Assembly: GCA_021846275.1 (NCBI GenBank) | Contig: JAJZBZ010000003.1 | Span: 496,001-560,000 of the forward strand | DNA from: Acidobacteriota bacterium | GTDB lineage: Bacteria; Acidobacteriota; Terriglobia; Terriglobales; Acidobacteriaceae | Direction of reading: 5' to 3' | Length of the DNA stretch: 64,000 nucleotides | Shown: positions 29,348-38,522 of the stretch, in pieces | How positions within the stretch are numbered: the first letter of the stretch is position 1 | Layout: every line of letters starts with the position of its first letter | Made by a program: the position numbers and the translations under genes | The notes under the pieces: model-generated | Databases searched by the model: none | What the model was told of the DNA's origin: nothing | The model's input: the letters and a program-made list of their open reading frames with translations, nothing else

Positions 29348-30029
29348 AGCGATCCATCAATCTTATTACTTCACACGAAAGGTAGGATTGTCCTCCGGTC
29401 GCGTCTTGTACCAGTCAAAGAGTCGAGACGCCTACGTGCCCTGGCCACTCCTGCACTTTCGCGATCTCCGTCTCGTTTGAGAGCGCAGTGGTCGCGGCAG
29501 TCGCTCGCATCAACTGCACGCAGATCTTGATGGCTTCAGCCGCGAACTCTTGGCACACATTTTCTTGGACCGAGTTCTACATCGAACTGCTTTACCCCAT
29601 CTATTCGCGTCTCAAGACAAATGTTCATTAAACTGCGCATTGTATTAACGAATCGGTGACTTTTCAGCACCCTCGTGAGCACCCGAGATCAAAGAAAGTC
29701 CCAGAGAATTGGCTTGAAACCCCTGCCGCACGTGGGCAGAGGTCCAATACTATCGATGTCGATGAAGCCACGTTCTCAGAGATTCCCAAGCTGAACTCTG
29801 CCTCACGCGAATGTGCCCTCCAATCGGCAAACACGGTTCTGATTGACCTCTACGTGAAGGTTGAAGAACACATCAGCCGCAAGATTGCCGTCACGGAGTG
29901 GAGTGTAAAGGGCGGAGCGCCCATCTTCTCGAGCTCAGACTGGCGGGCGTTCGCGCAGATCATGAGCGCAGTATGCCATGAATACGACGCGCGCGCACAA
30001 CTAAATATCTGAGTAAGTAATCATCAAAA

Positions 30030-30371
30030 TCATATGGCCATCAGTGGCTGCCACGTGCGCACCGGATGTCTCCAATCGATGCCTTCGCACAGCATCGAAA
30101 GCTGCGCGCGAGTCAACGATACGGCTCCGCTGGTCGCCTGCGGCCACACGAACTTGCCATGGTCGAGCCGCTTGATGAGAAGGCACATCCCTTCACTGTC
30201 GTGCCACAGTATCTTGATCAAATCAGCCTGGCGTCCACGGAACAGGAACACGTTCCCTGACAGAGGACTCTTATCGAACGACGTCTGCACCAGGCCGCTC
30301 AGGCTTGCATACCCTCTGCGCATGTCGGTAACGCCGGCAACTAGCCATATCTGAGCGTTAGGCGGAATCAT
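30030..30371 (-). CDS. tnpB: IS66 family accessory protein TnpB
   Basis: MIPPNAQIWLVAGVTDMRRGYASLSGLVQ...NVFLFRGRQADLIKILWHDSEGMCLLIKRL. Confidence 0.85.
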   Translation of the reverse strand: MIPPNAQIWLVAGVTDMRRGYASLSGLVQTSFDKSPLSGNVFLFRGRQADLIKILWHDSEGMCLLIKRLDHGKFVWPQATSGAVSLTRAQLSMLCEGIDWRHPVRTWQPLMAI

Positions 30372-30781
30372 CGACGCAGGCTCTCCATGACTGCACGGAC
30401 AATGCCGGCATCGACAGCACCTTCTACGCTGACCAGTGCGCAACCAGGAATTTCGATGTTGATGGTGACGCACCGATCACTGTTGTGGCTCTCTTCCGGT
30501 GCATCGGACGGTGGCAGATCCTCCGCCACAGATACAGGAAGAAATCGAACCTCGTTCGACTGCTCGCTCGCAGCAAGCTGACCGGCGCGATAGAGCTTCC
30601 TCCAGTAAAACACCTGGTTCGCGTTCACACCGTGCTCTCGGGCGATCGATGCTACCGAAAGATCCGACGACAACGTCTGCTCAACAATCCGGCGCTTCTC
30701 CTCGACCGTCCGAAAGCGCCGCCGAGTTGAAACTACCCCAACTCCCTCCGATTCCATGCAAGCCCCCAGCGCCAACTTCAT
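30368..30781 (-). CDS. tnpA: IS66 family TnpA protein
   Basis: TRRRFRTVEEKRRIVEQTLSSDLSVASIAREHGVNANQVFYWRKLYRAG; overlaps tnpB. Confidence 0.8.
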   Translation of the reverse strand: MKLALGACMESEGVGVVSTRRRFRTVEEKRRIVEQTLSSDLSVASIAREHGVNANQVFYWRKLYRAGQLAASEQSNEVRFLPVSVAEDLPPSDAPEESHNSDRCVTINIEIPGCALVSVEGAVDAGIVRAVMESLRR

Positions 30782-30843
30782 GCGCTGTTCAAGCTTGATC
30801 CTGAAACGTTAGCCTGCCTAGGCGGCCTCAAAATGACGCTTAC

Positions 30844-31138
30844 AGACCTTCAACAGCGTTCCGAAGTCAAAGCTGCTCTCTTCGTTGAACCGAATGGGGG
30901 GCTGGGTGCCAACACCTTTCGAACCGCAGAAGACGTGGTTGCGTTCGTGGACGGTAGCAAGCGTATGATTCGCGAGTTTGTGAAACGATATCAAGCGCAA
31001 GAGCTGCTTCTCTACTATTTTGGCCCTCTGAGTGGTGCGTGCTTTCTAGGCCAGCGGCTGAACGCAATTTGTTCCACCATCGTTGTGATGGAGGACCAGC
31101 AGCCTGGTTACGCTTCAGCATTTCACTTGCAGTTCTGA
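30844..31138 (+). pseudogene. C-terminal remnant of a SAVED-domain-like protein (CBASS effector type)
   Basis: QAQELLLYYFGPLSGACFLGQRLNAICSTIVVMEDQQPGYASAFHLQF resembles the SAVED C-terminus; the reading frame abuts the IS66 end. Confidence 0.5.
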
Positions 31139-31179
31139 TCGAATGATTCAAATCGATAGGGCCAGAAAGGTGATCGATT

Positions 31180-31959
31180 TCAGCTCATTTTTTGCTTCTC
31201 CTTGAACCGCTTTTTTGCAGCGTTTAAGTCCTTGTGGAACCTCTTGCGAGCATTTCCATCCTCTTTGAAATGCCTCAGAAGGACGGCCACATCGTCCTTG
31301 GCGAAAGATGCTCCGATCCGCTCAGCGAATTCATGCGCGGCTGACTGTTGGTGAACCTCTAACCAAGTTGCTGCGGACTGATACTCAACGTCTTCCCCGA
31401 GTTTCGCGATGCAATCATCCAATGCCCTCGACCACGACCCCGGCTTCCGGCCCTTATGTTTCTTTTCCTCAGACGGCGGTGAGGAGGTCGTAGACAATAG
31501 CTCGCGTGCAATATGCGGAGGAACTCGTGTAGAGGTCAGATAATTGTCCTGCTCAATTTTCTCCAATATTCTCCGAATAGCGGCAACATCCTTTCGAAGC
31601 GCATTGTGCGTTGCTTGCCTAGCTCGTAGCCGCACGATACGATTACCTACCGATGCATGGTGCCTGCCATGCGGAAAGACTCCCAGCTCAAAATCAATTA
31701 CTCTGTGTAGCTCTGGAAAAGACTTGCCATCAGTGCTCTCAGATTCCTCCGGTACCTCGACTTTCTCATCCAGACGCGCTTCCTCAACTCGGCGCAGATT
31801 TAGATCAATCAGATCATCGACACGACGGACAAGCTCGTGCGAATTATCAGATTCGGCGAGAGTTTGCCTCTTGACCAGTGCTGACTTCACCTGCATAGAT
31901 CTGTGCTTCAGATCTTTCAATTCCGCTTCCAACAGCTCAAAGAAGCGCTCCTTCGTCAT
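31180..31959 (-). CDS. Hypothetical protein downstream of the type III res gene
   Basis: 259-aa ORF, charged/coiled-coil-like, same strand 69 nt after res. Confidence 0.5.
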   Translation of the reverse strand: MTKERFFELLEAELKDLKHRSMQVKSALVKRQTLAESDNSHELVRRVDDLIDLNLRRVEEARLDEKVEVPEESESTDGKSFPELHRVIDFELGVFPHGRHHASVGNRIVRLRARQATHNALRKDVAAIRRILEKIEQDNYLTSTRVPPHIARELLSTTSSPPSEEKKHKGRKPGSWSRALDDCIAKLGEDVEYQSAATWLEVHQQSAAHEFAERIGASFAKDDVAVLLRHFKEDGNARKRFHKDLNAAKKRFKEKQKMS

Positions 31960-32028
31960 ATCTGCTCTCCTGTGTCTGGCACGTTTCCTGCGTGCTCGCT
32001 CAGTAAGCTGTCACGACTGAGCGGGCCG

Positions 32029-35000
32029 CTATTGCACCAGTTCCATCAGCTTTCCATAGCTGTCAACGACTTCATAGCGCACCTGATCAGACGTGATCTT
32101 CGCGAAGAATTTCCGCGCACACTTGATCTTGGCCTCCTCAATCCCTCGCAGTTCAAGAGTCGATAGATCGCCTTTGGTCTCGGCGACGAAATACACGTGC
32201 TTCACGCTGCCTTCTTTGAAGGCGATCGCCCAATCCGGGCTGTAGTTGCCGACAGGGGTGGGGATGAAGAAACTCTTTGGCAGTTTCGCGTAAACCTCAA
32301 CCTCCGCGCCCTTATCCAATTGCTTCACGAACTCTCGCTCAGTGTTTGCGTCCACAAAAACGTAGTCGTAGATATGGCGCGCGACTTCAACAGCTTTTGA
32401 AGAATCTGCCTTTGGCTTTTCCTGGGAGAAGATGTCGATGTCGTAGCTCTGAGATGTGGCGTTGTACGTCAGATGCTCAATAATGACCGAAGCTTTTTGC
32501 TCATTGATCAGTCGCCCAGCCACTCGCAGGAAGTCCTCCGGATTCAATCGAAAGAGCGCGAACCTCGACGGTGCAATGCGATGCAGGATTGCGCCGACGG
32601 TGCGCCTTGTCAGTTGCGTTTCCTCGGCAAGTTTGCCAAGCAAGTCGTAGGGCACTTGGGACTGTACGGAGGTTTGAAGAGCAGACGTCTGCGTCTGAGG
32701 CGTTGCAAACCCATCGCCCCCTCGTAGCGCCTCGTATGTCGTCTTCGCGGTCTGCTCGCCTCGCTCCACCACATACTGCAACGGCGCAACCTGAAGATCG
32801 GTGTCCAGGGCCGCGACCGCCTTCTCGATCAGTTCCTCTGTGCGGAACGAAACGCTGTACACCGCCTTGCCGTGAATTCTGCTCCAAAGCTCGCGAAACT
32901 CCCTCTTCTCAAAGTTGGCGTTCAGCTTGTTGGATCGTAGATTCCGATCATCTTCGGGAGTCGGCAGGTCAGCAGGATTGAAGACAGAATCCACGAGTTT
33001 GAGCAGCTCCGCAGCATGAGGAGCCAGCGACGGCGGCAACGCAGCAAGTGTTCCGGCTGCCTTCGCTTCGTGATAGTCCGGGGTGATCACGTGCTTGTCA
33101 TCGCTGTATCCATTCACCAGCAGCCAAGCCGACAACATCTGAGCCATTTTCTCGGAGACTTCAACTTCGCCCGCTTCTGTATGGAGGATCTTGCCCGTAA
33201 AGAAAGCCGTATCGGCCCTGCGAGGCCGCGCTGAAAGAGCCTCCAACATATCCTTCTGGAGGCCGGAGACGAACTCCTTGTAGCCTTCGCTCGCAATGAC
33301 GGTCAGCACGTTGATCTGGTGTACCGTTGCCGGATCATCCATGCGGTCGCCGTTCTGATTCACCGCCAGGCGCAGGCCGCGACCAACCTCCTGGCGGCGC
33401 GAGATATTGTTCTCGCTATGCTTCAGCATTCCGATCACGAATACGTTCGGATTGTCCCAGCCCTCGCGCAGCGCGGAGTGCGAGAAAAGGAATCGCACCG
33501 GCTCGTCAAAGGAAAGCAGCCGCGCCTTGTTGCGGAGGATCAAATCGTATGCCGATTGGTCGTCGGATTCATCCGAACGCGCAGCCGTGCCAGGATTCAC
33601 CATCCGGCCTTTTTTGTCCTGCGAGAAATAGCCATCGTGCGTACGTCCGACTTCGATCTTCTTCAAATACTCGCCATACGCGCCACCATAGAGACTCTGC
33701 ACCTCGTTCAACTGACGCGTGTACTCTTCCTCAAAGAACTTTGCGTATTCTCCCGGCTGCTCACCGGCATCGTCATAGCGGCGGTACTTCGCAACTTCGT
33801 CAATAAAAAACAGCGACAACACTTTAATGCCGCGCGGAAAGAGTTCGCTTTCCTTCTCGAAGTGCGCCTGAATCGCCTCGCGAATCTGGATGCGGCGCAG
33901 CGCGGCCTCGGTCACATCGCCAGCTGCATCTCCAGCCGTAAGCACCTGACCATTGGTAAAGTGCAGCGTGTTGTCGCGCGCATCGATCTCGGAGACGACA
34001 TAGCCGTCGTACTGATCCAGGTCGTTCGACTTGTCAAAAAGGTTGTCGCCCTTGCCCAGCGTCCGCCACTCTTTGCGGATCGACTGCTTGCCGCGAATCT
34101 CCATCTCCACCTTCGCCACCGGAGACTTGCCGGGCGCAATGTCGATGCGCTCCAAGTAGAGGTAAGCATTCGTTCCGGCCAGGCCCTTCGCTTTCACGCC
34201 ACGCACGGCAATCTTTTTCACCAGCTTCTGGTTGTAGGCGTCGAGCGCGTCCAGGCGATAGACCTTGTTGTGCTCTTTGCGGTGCGTTGCGGAGTAGCGC
34301 AGCACAAACAGCGGATCGAACTCCTTCAGGCCTTCAGCCGTCTTCTCGCCTTCCATCTTCTGCGGCTCATCCATGATCAGGATGGGACGATTTCGCTTGA
34401 GCACGTCGATAGGCCGCCGCGACTGGAAGTCGTCCAGCTCTTCGTAGATGCGACGAGCATCTTTGCCGCGAGCGTTGAACGCCTGCACGTTGATGATCAT
34501 GATGTTCACGCCGGCGTCCGACGAAAAGCTCTCCAGCTCATGCAACTGGCGCGAGTTGTAGATGAAGTACCGCGCCTTCTTTCCGTATAGCTCCTGAAAA
34601 TGCTCGGTTGTATCCTTCAGCGACTGAGCCACGCCTTCGCGGATGGCCACGCTGGGAACCACGACGATGAACTTGCTCCAGCCATAGCGGCGATTCATCT
34701 CGAAGGCTGTACGGATGTAGCAGTAGGTCTTGCCTGTGCCCGTCTCCATCTCCACATCGAGATTGATGTTGCTGGCCGGGGTGCGCTCCAGTGCGGTCGA
34801 GAGCGGCAGGTTCTGCCGTCGCTGCACAGCCTGGATATTCTTCAGCAAGACTTCGCCCGGCAGCAGGATGTCCTGGTTCTTGAAGCCCTCGTCAAACTCC
34901 ATCGGGGCCTGCTGACTCTTCGCAAGCCGGCCCGGATCGAGGCGATACCTGCGGACATCGGACAGCGGCTGACCCTCAAAGCAATCGGCGACGGCTTCCA

Positions 35001-35073
35001 CGGCATCGATCTGGTACTGCTGCTGTTTGAACCTGAGCTTCATCTTTTCTCTGCAACTTCTCTTGAATTTCAA
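32029..35073 (-). CDS. Type III restriction enzyme Res-like subunit (DEAD/DEAH helicase-nuclease)
   Basis: MKLRFKQQQYQIDAVEAVADCFEGQP, DVEMETGTGKTYCYIRTAFEM, PILIMDEPQKMEG, SHSALREGWDNPNVFVIGML, QEVGRGLRLAV. Confidence 0.88.
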   Translation of the reverse strand: MKFKRSCREKMKLRFKQQQYQIDAVEAVADCFEGQPLSDVRRYRLDPGRLAKSQQAPMEFDEGFKNQDILLPGEVLLKNIQAVQRRQNLPLSTALERTPASNINLDVEMETGTGKTYCYIRTAFEMNRRYGWSKFIVVVPSVAIREGVAQSLKDTTEHFQELYGKKARYFIYNSRQLHELESFSSDAGVNIMIINVQAFNARGKDARRIYEELDDFQSRRPIDVLKRNRPILIMDEPQKMEGEKTAEGLKEFDPLFVLRYSATHRKEHNKVYRLDALDAYNQKLVKKIAVRGVKAKGLAGTNAYLYLERIDIAPGKSPVAKVEMEIRGKQSIRKEWRTLGKGDNLFDKSNDLDQYDGYVVSEIDARDNTLHFTNGQVLTAGDAAGDVTEAALRRIQIREAIQAHFEKESELFPRGIKVLSLFFIDEVAKYRRYDDAGEQPGEYAKFFEEEYTRQLNEVQSLYGGAYGEYLKKIEVGRTHDGYFSQDKKGRMVNPGTAARSDESDDQSAYDLILRNKARLLSFDEPVRFLFSHSALREGWDNPNVFVIGMLKHSENNISRRQEVGRGLRLAVNQNGDRMDDPATVHQINVLTVIASEGYKEFVSGLQKDMLEALSARPRRADTAFFTGKILHTEAGEVEVSEKMAQMLSAWLLVNGYSDDKHVITPDYHEAKAAGTLAALPPSLAPHAAELLKLVDSVFNPADLPTPEDDRNLRSNKLNANFEKREFRELWSRIHGKAVYSVSFRTEELIEKAVAALDTDLQVAPLQYVVERGEQTAKTTYEALRGGDGFATPQTQTSALQTSVQSQVPYDLLGKLAEETQLTRRTVGAILHRIAPSRFALFRLNPEDFLRVAGRLINEQKASVIIEHLTYNATSQSYDIDIFSQEKPKADSSKAVEVARHIYDYVFVDANTEREFVKQLDKGAEVEVYAKLPKSFFIPTPVGNYSPDWAIAFKEGSVKHVYFVAETKGDLSTLELRGIEEAKIKCARKFFAKITSDQVRYEVVDSYGKLMELVQ

Positions 35074-35206
35074 TTTTTCTGACGCAGAATAAATTGAAAC
35101 AAGCCCTTACTCTTGTGCAACTTGACGAATCCAGCCCACTCAAATCCGGCTGTGATTGACTATTTTTTCTGCGCAAATTTCAAGCCGAAATTGATCAACG
35201 GCTTCA

Positions 35207-37117
35207 TCAGAGGCAACGAACCTCCGTCTCCGGAGAGTAGAACTTGAAAATCTGCTCGACGTTGATCTTGGCGGCGTCGGAACTGTAGCTGGCGTCGCGG
35301 AAGACAGCGCGCAGGGGCTTGCGCTCTGCGATCTGCTTTACGAACTCGTCCGTCAGCCCGAAGTCGAGGCAAGCGGCCAGCGCGTTCCCGTCCACGAAGA
35401 ACACTTGCTTGCCGTCTATGGTCTCAGACGCGATGGGCGAGGCAAGGTCCACGCCCCAATCGAGCAGCACCTGGAAGAGCAGGTCTTCCGGTGTGCGGTC
35501 GGGTTTGATGTTGTCTACATGGTCGAGCAGGCTTGCTTGCTGCGTCTCATCGGGTGTGTAATAAACGTCCTGCATGTTGGAAGTGTCGATCTTGAGCGCA
35601 CGGAAGCCAGTGTCAATCTTAGCGAAGGCATTGGCATCTCTGAGGTCGCTGCCTGCCTTCGTAACGCGAGCCTTCGTGATCTCAGAGAGCATTGCTGGCT
35701 TTCCTAATGCTGCACAAGTCTCAAGTGCAGCTAGGTCTGAGGACTCTGATTCGCTCAACGGCTGTGGGAACTGAATGAGGATAAACCGTCGCTCGGATCC
35801 GTCTTCGGCGTTTTGCTGATAAACAGCATCTCCGAACGTGCCACTGCCAGCGAAGAAGTCCATAACAAGATCATTATTTGCTGACCCGATAGACAAAACG
35901 CGCTTCAAAAGTCTTACTGGTTTTGGGTTTGGGAAGGGGGAACGAGTACCTCCGAAAAGCTTCGCAAGCTCTTTGGTCCCTTCATCTGTATGCCCCACTT
36001 GGTCAAACGTCCAAAGCGTTTGTGGCGGAATCTTCTCGCGAACCTCACTTCTGAAGCGCTTCAAACGCGGGCGGGCATCACCTTTTTCTCCAAACCATAA
36101 ACGGTTATCCGCTTTTAGTTCCGCCATCTTTTCTTTGTTGTATCTCCAGCTACTTCCTCTTGGAGGTAGATACTCGCTACCATTCGGGCCAATAACGGGA
36201 TAGATAGCGTATGCTCTCTCTTCCGTTCGCAAGAGATTGTCAGAGGTCCAGGCACCTCTGGCATCATTGTCTGGGTTTTTATAGATGCTTTCTTGCGAAT
36301 CCGTACGGGATAGGCCGTCAATCAAAGCCATTTCTGATTTGCGAAAGCACAAAAGATATTCGTGGCTCTCTGAAAAATTTGCAGAATCGGCCTTTGTACT
36401 GTATTTCTTTTGCCAGATTACAGTCGCAACGAAATTATCCGCCCCGAACACCTCATCACAGAGCTTTCGCAGGTTGTGCTGTTCGTGATCGTCGATACTA
36501 ACAAACAAGAAGCCGTCTTCGCGAAGAAGATTCCTGGCTAGCCTCAGCCTTGAATAGAGCATGTCGAGCCAAGCGGAGTGGAATCGACCATTGGCATCCG
36601 TGTTAGTGACAAGTCGACCATTCTCATCCTGCTGATTCGAAAGTTGGAGATAGTCTGCTCTTCCCACCGCGAAATCATCCTCATACAAGAAATCATTCCC
36701 GGTGTTGTACGGAGGATCGATATAGATCAGCTTGACCTTGCCGAGGTACGTCTCCTGCAGCAGCTTGAGCGCGTCGAGGTTGTCGCCTTCAATGAAGAGG
36801 TTCTTGGTGGTGTCGAAGTCCACACTCTCTTCGCGGCAGGGGCGTAGCGTCTTGGCAATGGGAGCGTTGGCCGTGAGGATGGCTTCGCGCTTGCCCGGCC
36901 AGTCCAGACGATAGCGCTCCGCTGGCCCCTCGACGATATGGTCGGAGAGTTCCTGGCGCAACTGGTCGAAGTCAATGGCCTGCTTCACGTTCCCGTGCTC
37001 ATCGCGGGACTCGGTGACGCAGTTCGGCAGCAGCTCGGCAATCTGGCGAATCTTCTCCGCCGTCAGGTCAGGCGAGTGCATCTTGAGTTTGTCCATGGCA
37101 ACTCGTTCTCTTTCCAC
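35207..37117 (-). CDS. Type III-like site-specific DNA methyltransferase (Mod, N6-adenine type)
   Basis: LFIEGDNLDALKLLQETYLGKVKLIYIDPPYNTGNDFLYEDDF (DPPY), VMDFFAGSGTFGDAV. Confidence 0.88.
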   Translation of the reverse strand: MERERVAMDKLKMHSPDLTAEKIRQIAELLPNCVTESRDEHGNVKQAIDFDQLRQELSDHIVEGPAERYRLDWPGKREAILTANAPIAKTLRPCREESVDFDTTKNLFIEGDNLDALKLLQETYLGKVKLIYIDPPYNTGNDFLYEDDFAVGRADYLQLSNQQDENGRLVTNTDANGRFHSAWLDMLYSRLRLARNLLREDGFLFVSIDDHEQHNLRKLCDEVFGADNFVATVIWQKKYSTKADSANFSESHEYLLCFRKSEMALIDGLSRTDSQESIYKNPDNDARGAWTSDNLLRTEERAYAIYPVIGPNGSEYLPPRGSSWRYNKEKMAELKADNRLWFGEKGDARPRLKRFRSEVREKIPPQTLWTFDQVGHTDEGTKELAKLFGGTRSPFPNPKPVRLLKRVLSIGSANNDLVMDFFAGSGTFGDAVYQQNAEDGSERRFILIQFPQPLSESESSDLAALETCAALGKPAMLSEITKARVTKAGSDLRDANAFAKIDTGFRALKIDTSNMQDVYYTPDETQQASLLDHVDNIKPDRTPEDLLFQVLLDWGVDLASPIASETIDGKQVFFVDGNALAACLDFGLTDEFVKQIAERKPLRAVFRDASYSSDAAKINVEQIFKFYSPETEVRCL

Positions 37118-37120
37118 AAT

Positions 37121-37519
37121 TCAGTGAAGTCGGCGCACGCGCGGCTGGCGGGCAAAGGCTTTATCGAAGGTGAGAATCTCTCGCACGCCCTCGGCAAAGG
37201 CAACCTCGGCGATCAGGCGGTCCGCGAAGCCGGCCCCGCCGGTTCGCGATTCCTTCAAGGCGCGTTCGGCCAGCGCGTGGGATTCGATCGTCACACCATC
37301 GGTGCTGAAGATTCGCTCGAGCGTATCGGCGACCCGCTCCTTGTCCCAGACACTGCTCAACACCCAGCAAAGTTCCGCAAGCACGACGAGCGGTATGAAG
37401 ATGCCTTCCCCCTTGCAGGCCGTCTGAATGACCTGTCGGGCCAGACGGCTCTGCCTAACGTCATCGTTGAGATGGGCGCGCGCCCAGACATTGGTGTCAA
37501 CGGTCAGCACGACGGGCAC
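37121..37519 (-). CDS. vapC: PIN-domain toxin (VapC-like)
   Basis: VVLTVDTNVWARAHLNDDVRQSRLA ... GAGFADRLIAEVAFAEGVREILTFDKAFAR. Confidence 0.8.
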   Translation of the reverse strand: MPVVLTVDTNVWARAHLNDDVRQSRLARQVIQTACKGEGIFIPLVVLAELCWVLSSVWDKERVADTLERIFSTDGVTIESHALAERALKESRTGGAGFADRLIAEVAFAEGVREILTFDKAFARQPRVRRLH

Positions 37520-37784
37520 CTCGCGCCTTCGCTTCGTTCATCTGCTCGAAGCTCATGATACCTTCAGCTTTTGGCCCGGAGTCTGCCATGCGCCAGATGT
37601 CTTCAATGGTGTAGCGCACGGGTTCAATCTGCACAGGGCCGCTGGCTGGAATGCTGAATCGTATGCGGCTACCCTTTTCCAGGCCCAGCCGCTTCCGCAA
37701 TTCACTGGGAAGCGTTATCTGCCCCTTGGAGGTAACCGTGGCTTCGATCGTCTTGAGTGAATTTCTGGCGCTAGACGGCATCAT
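37497..37784 (-). CDS. vapB: AbrB/SpoVT/MazE-type antitoxin (VapB-like)
   Basis: IEATVTSKGQITLPSELRKRLGLEKGSRIRFSI; overlaps the PIN ORF. Confidence 0.85.
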   Translation of the reverse strand: MMPSSARNSLKTIEATVTSKGQITLPSELRKRLGLEKGSRIRFSIPASGPVQIEPVRYTIEDIWRMADSGPKAEGIMSFEQMNEAKARGARRADR

Positions 37785-37845
37785 CGTCTCCTCCTTACAT
37801 AATATCCTTTTGCGCCTTACTGGCGAAAGACCCTCGTTGAGCGCC

Positions 37846-38520
37846 TCAGCCTGGATCAGCTCCCAGAAGTCCCTGCAGGAGTGACTTTGCCTGGCGCAGC
37901 TCTGCGTTGATCTCCACCTTACGGTTGTACTGATCTTCCTTGCGCATACGAGCCTCCAGCCTGTCGCACACCAGCCGCTGAGAGCGGATACGGATGCCGC
38001 GCTCGGCGGTGGCTTCGAGCGGCTCTCCGGCGCGGGGTTCGAGCCCAGCGGCACGCATATGGCAGTGCAGCATCTGCTGGTAGAGACTGTCCATATCAAT
38101 AGCGACGGGCAGTGCCGAGCGCGGCGCGGACGCATCCTGCCATGGCGACCAGTAGTAGGCCGCGACAAACTGCTTACTGTGGTCGGCCTCGCTGCCGCGC
38201 TTGTACGCCGCCACAAAACGAACGCGCCCCTGGAATGTCAGCTCAAAAAACAATTGCGACGGAATGGCGCGGTCGAGAGTGCGAAGGATGTCTTCTTTCA
38301 GTTCCGGTCCGCGCTGCGCAATGGAGAATATCTGAATCTCCTTCACCTCTACGCCTGCGGGCAGGTTGATCGTGGCTGGCGCAAGCTTGTATTGCCAGGT
38401 AATTGTGTCTACCTGATCGACGAACTTCTGACGCAATGCCCGACGCGGTTGAGCATGCCCATAGACCTTGTTCTTGGGTAAAACATGCTCATAGAGCGCG
38501 CGTTCCGGATATGCAAACAT
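37846..38520 (-). CDS. DUF4391 domain-containing protein
   Basis: MFAYPERALYEHVLPKNKVYGHA ... TWQYKLAPATINLPAGVEVKEIQIFSI; adjacent to the SNF2 helicase gene. Confidence 0.7.
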   Translation of the reverse strand: MFAYPERALYEHVLPKNKVYGHAQPRRALRQKFVDQVDTITWQYKLAPATINLPAGVEVKEIQIFSIAQRGPELKEDILRTLDRAIPSQLFFELTFQGRVRFVAAYKRGSEADHSKQFVAAYYWSPWQDASAPRSALPVAIDMDSLYQQMLHCHMRAAGLEPRAGEPLEATAERGIRIRSQRLVCDRLEARMRKEDQYNRKVEINAELRQAKSLLQGLLGADPG

Positions 38521-38522
38521 GA

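Larger units (their letters stand above)
30030..30843 (-). mobile_element. Truncated IS66-family element (tnpA-tnpB present, tnpC absent)
   Basis: Right end reads ...GGCCTCAAAATGACGCTTAC = reverse complement of GTAAGCGTCATTTTGAGGCC, an IS66-type TIR; no TnpC ORF follows. Confidence 0.7.
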
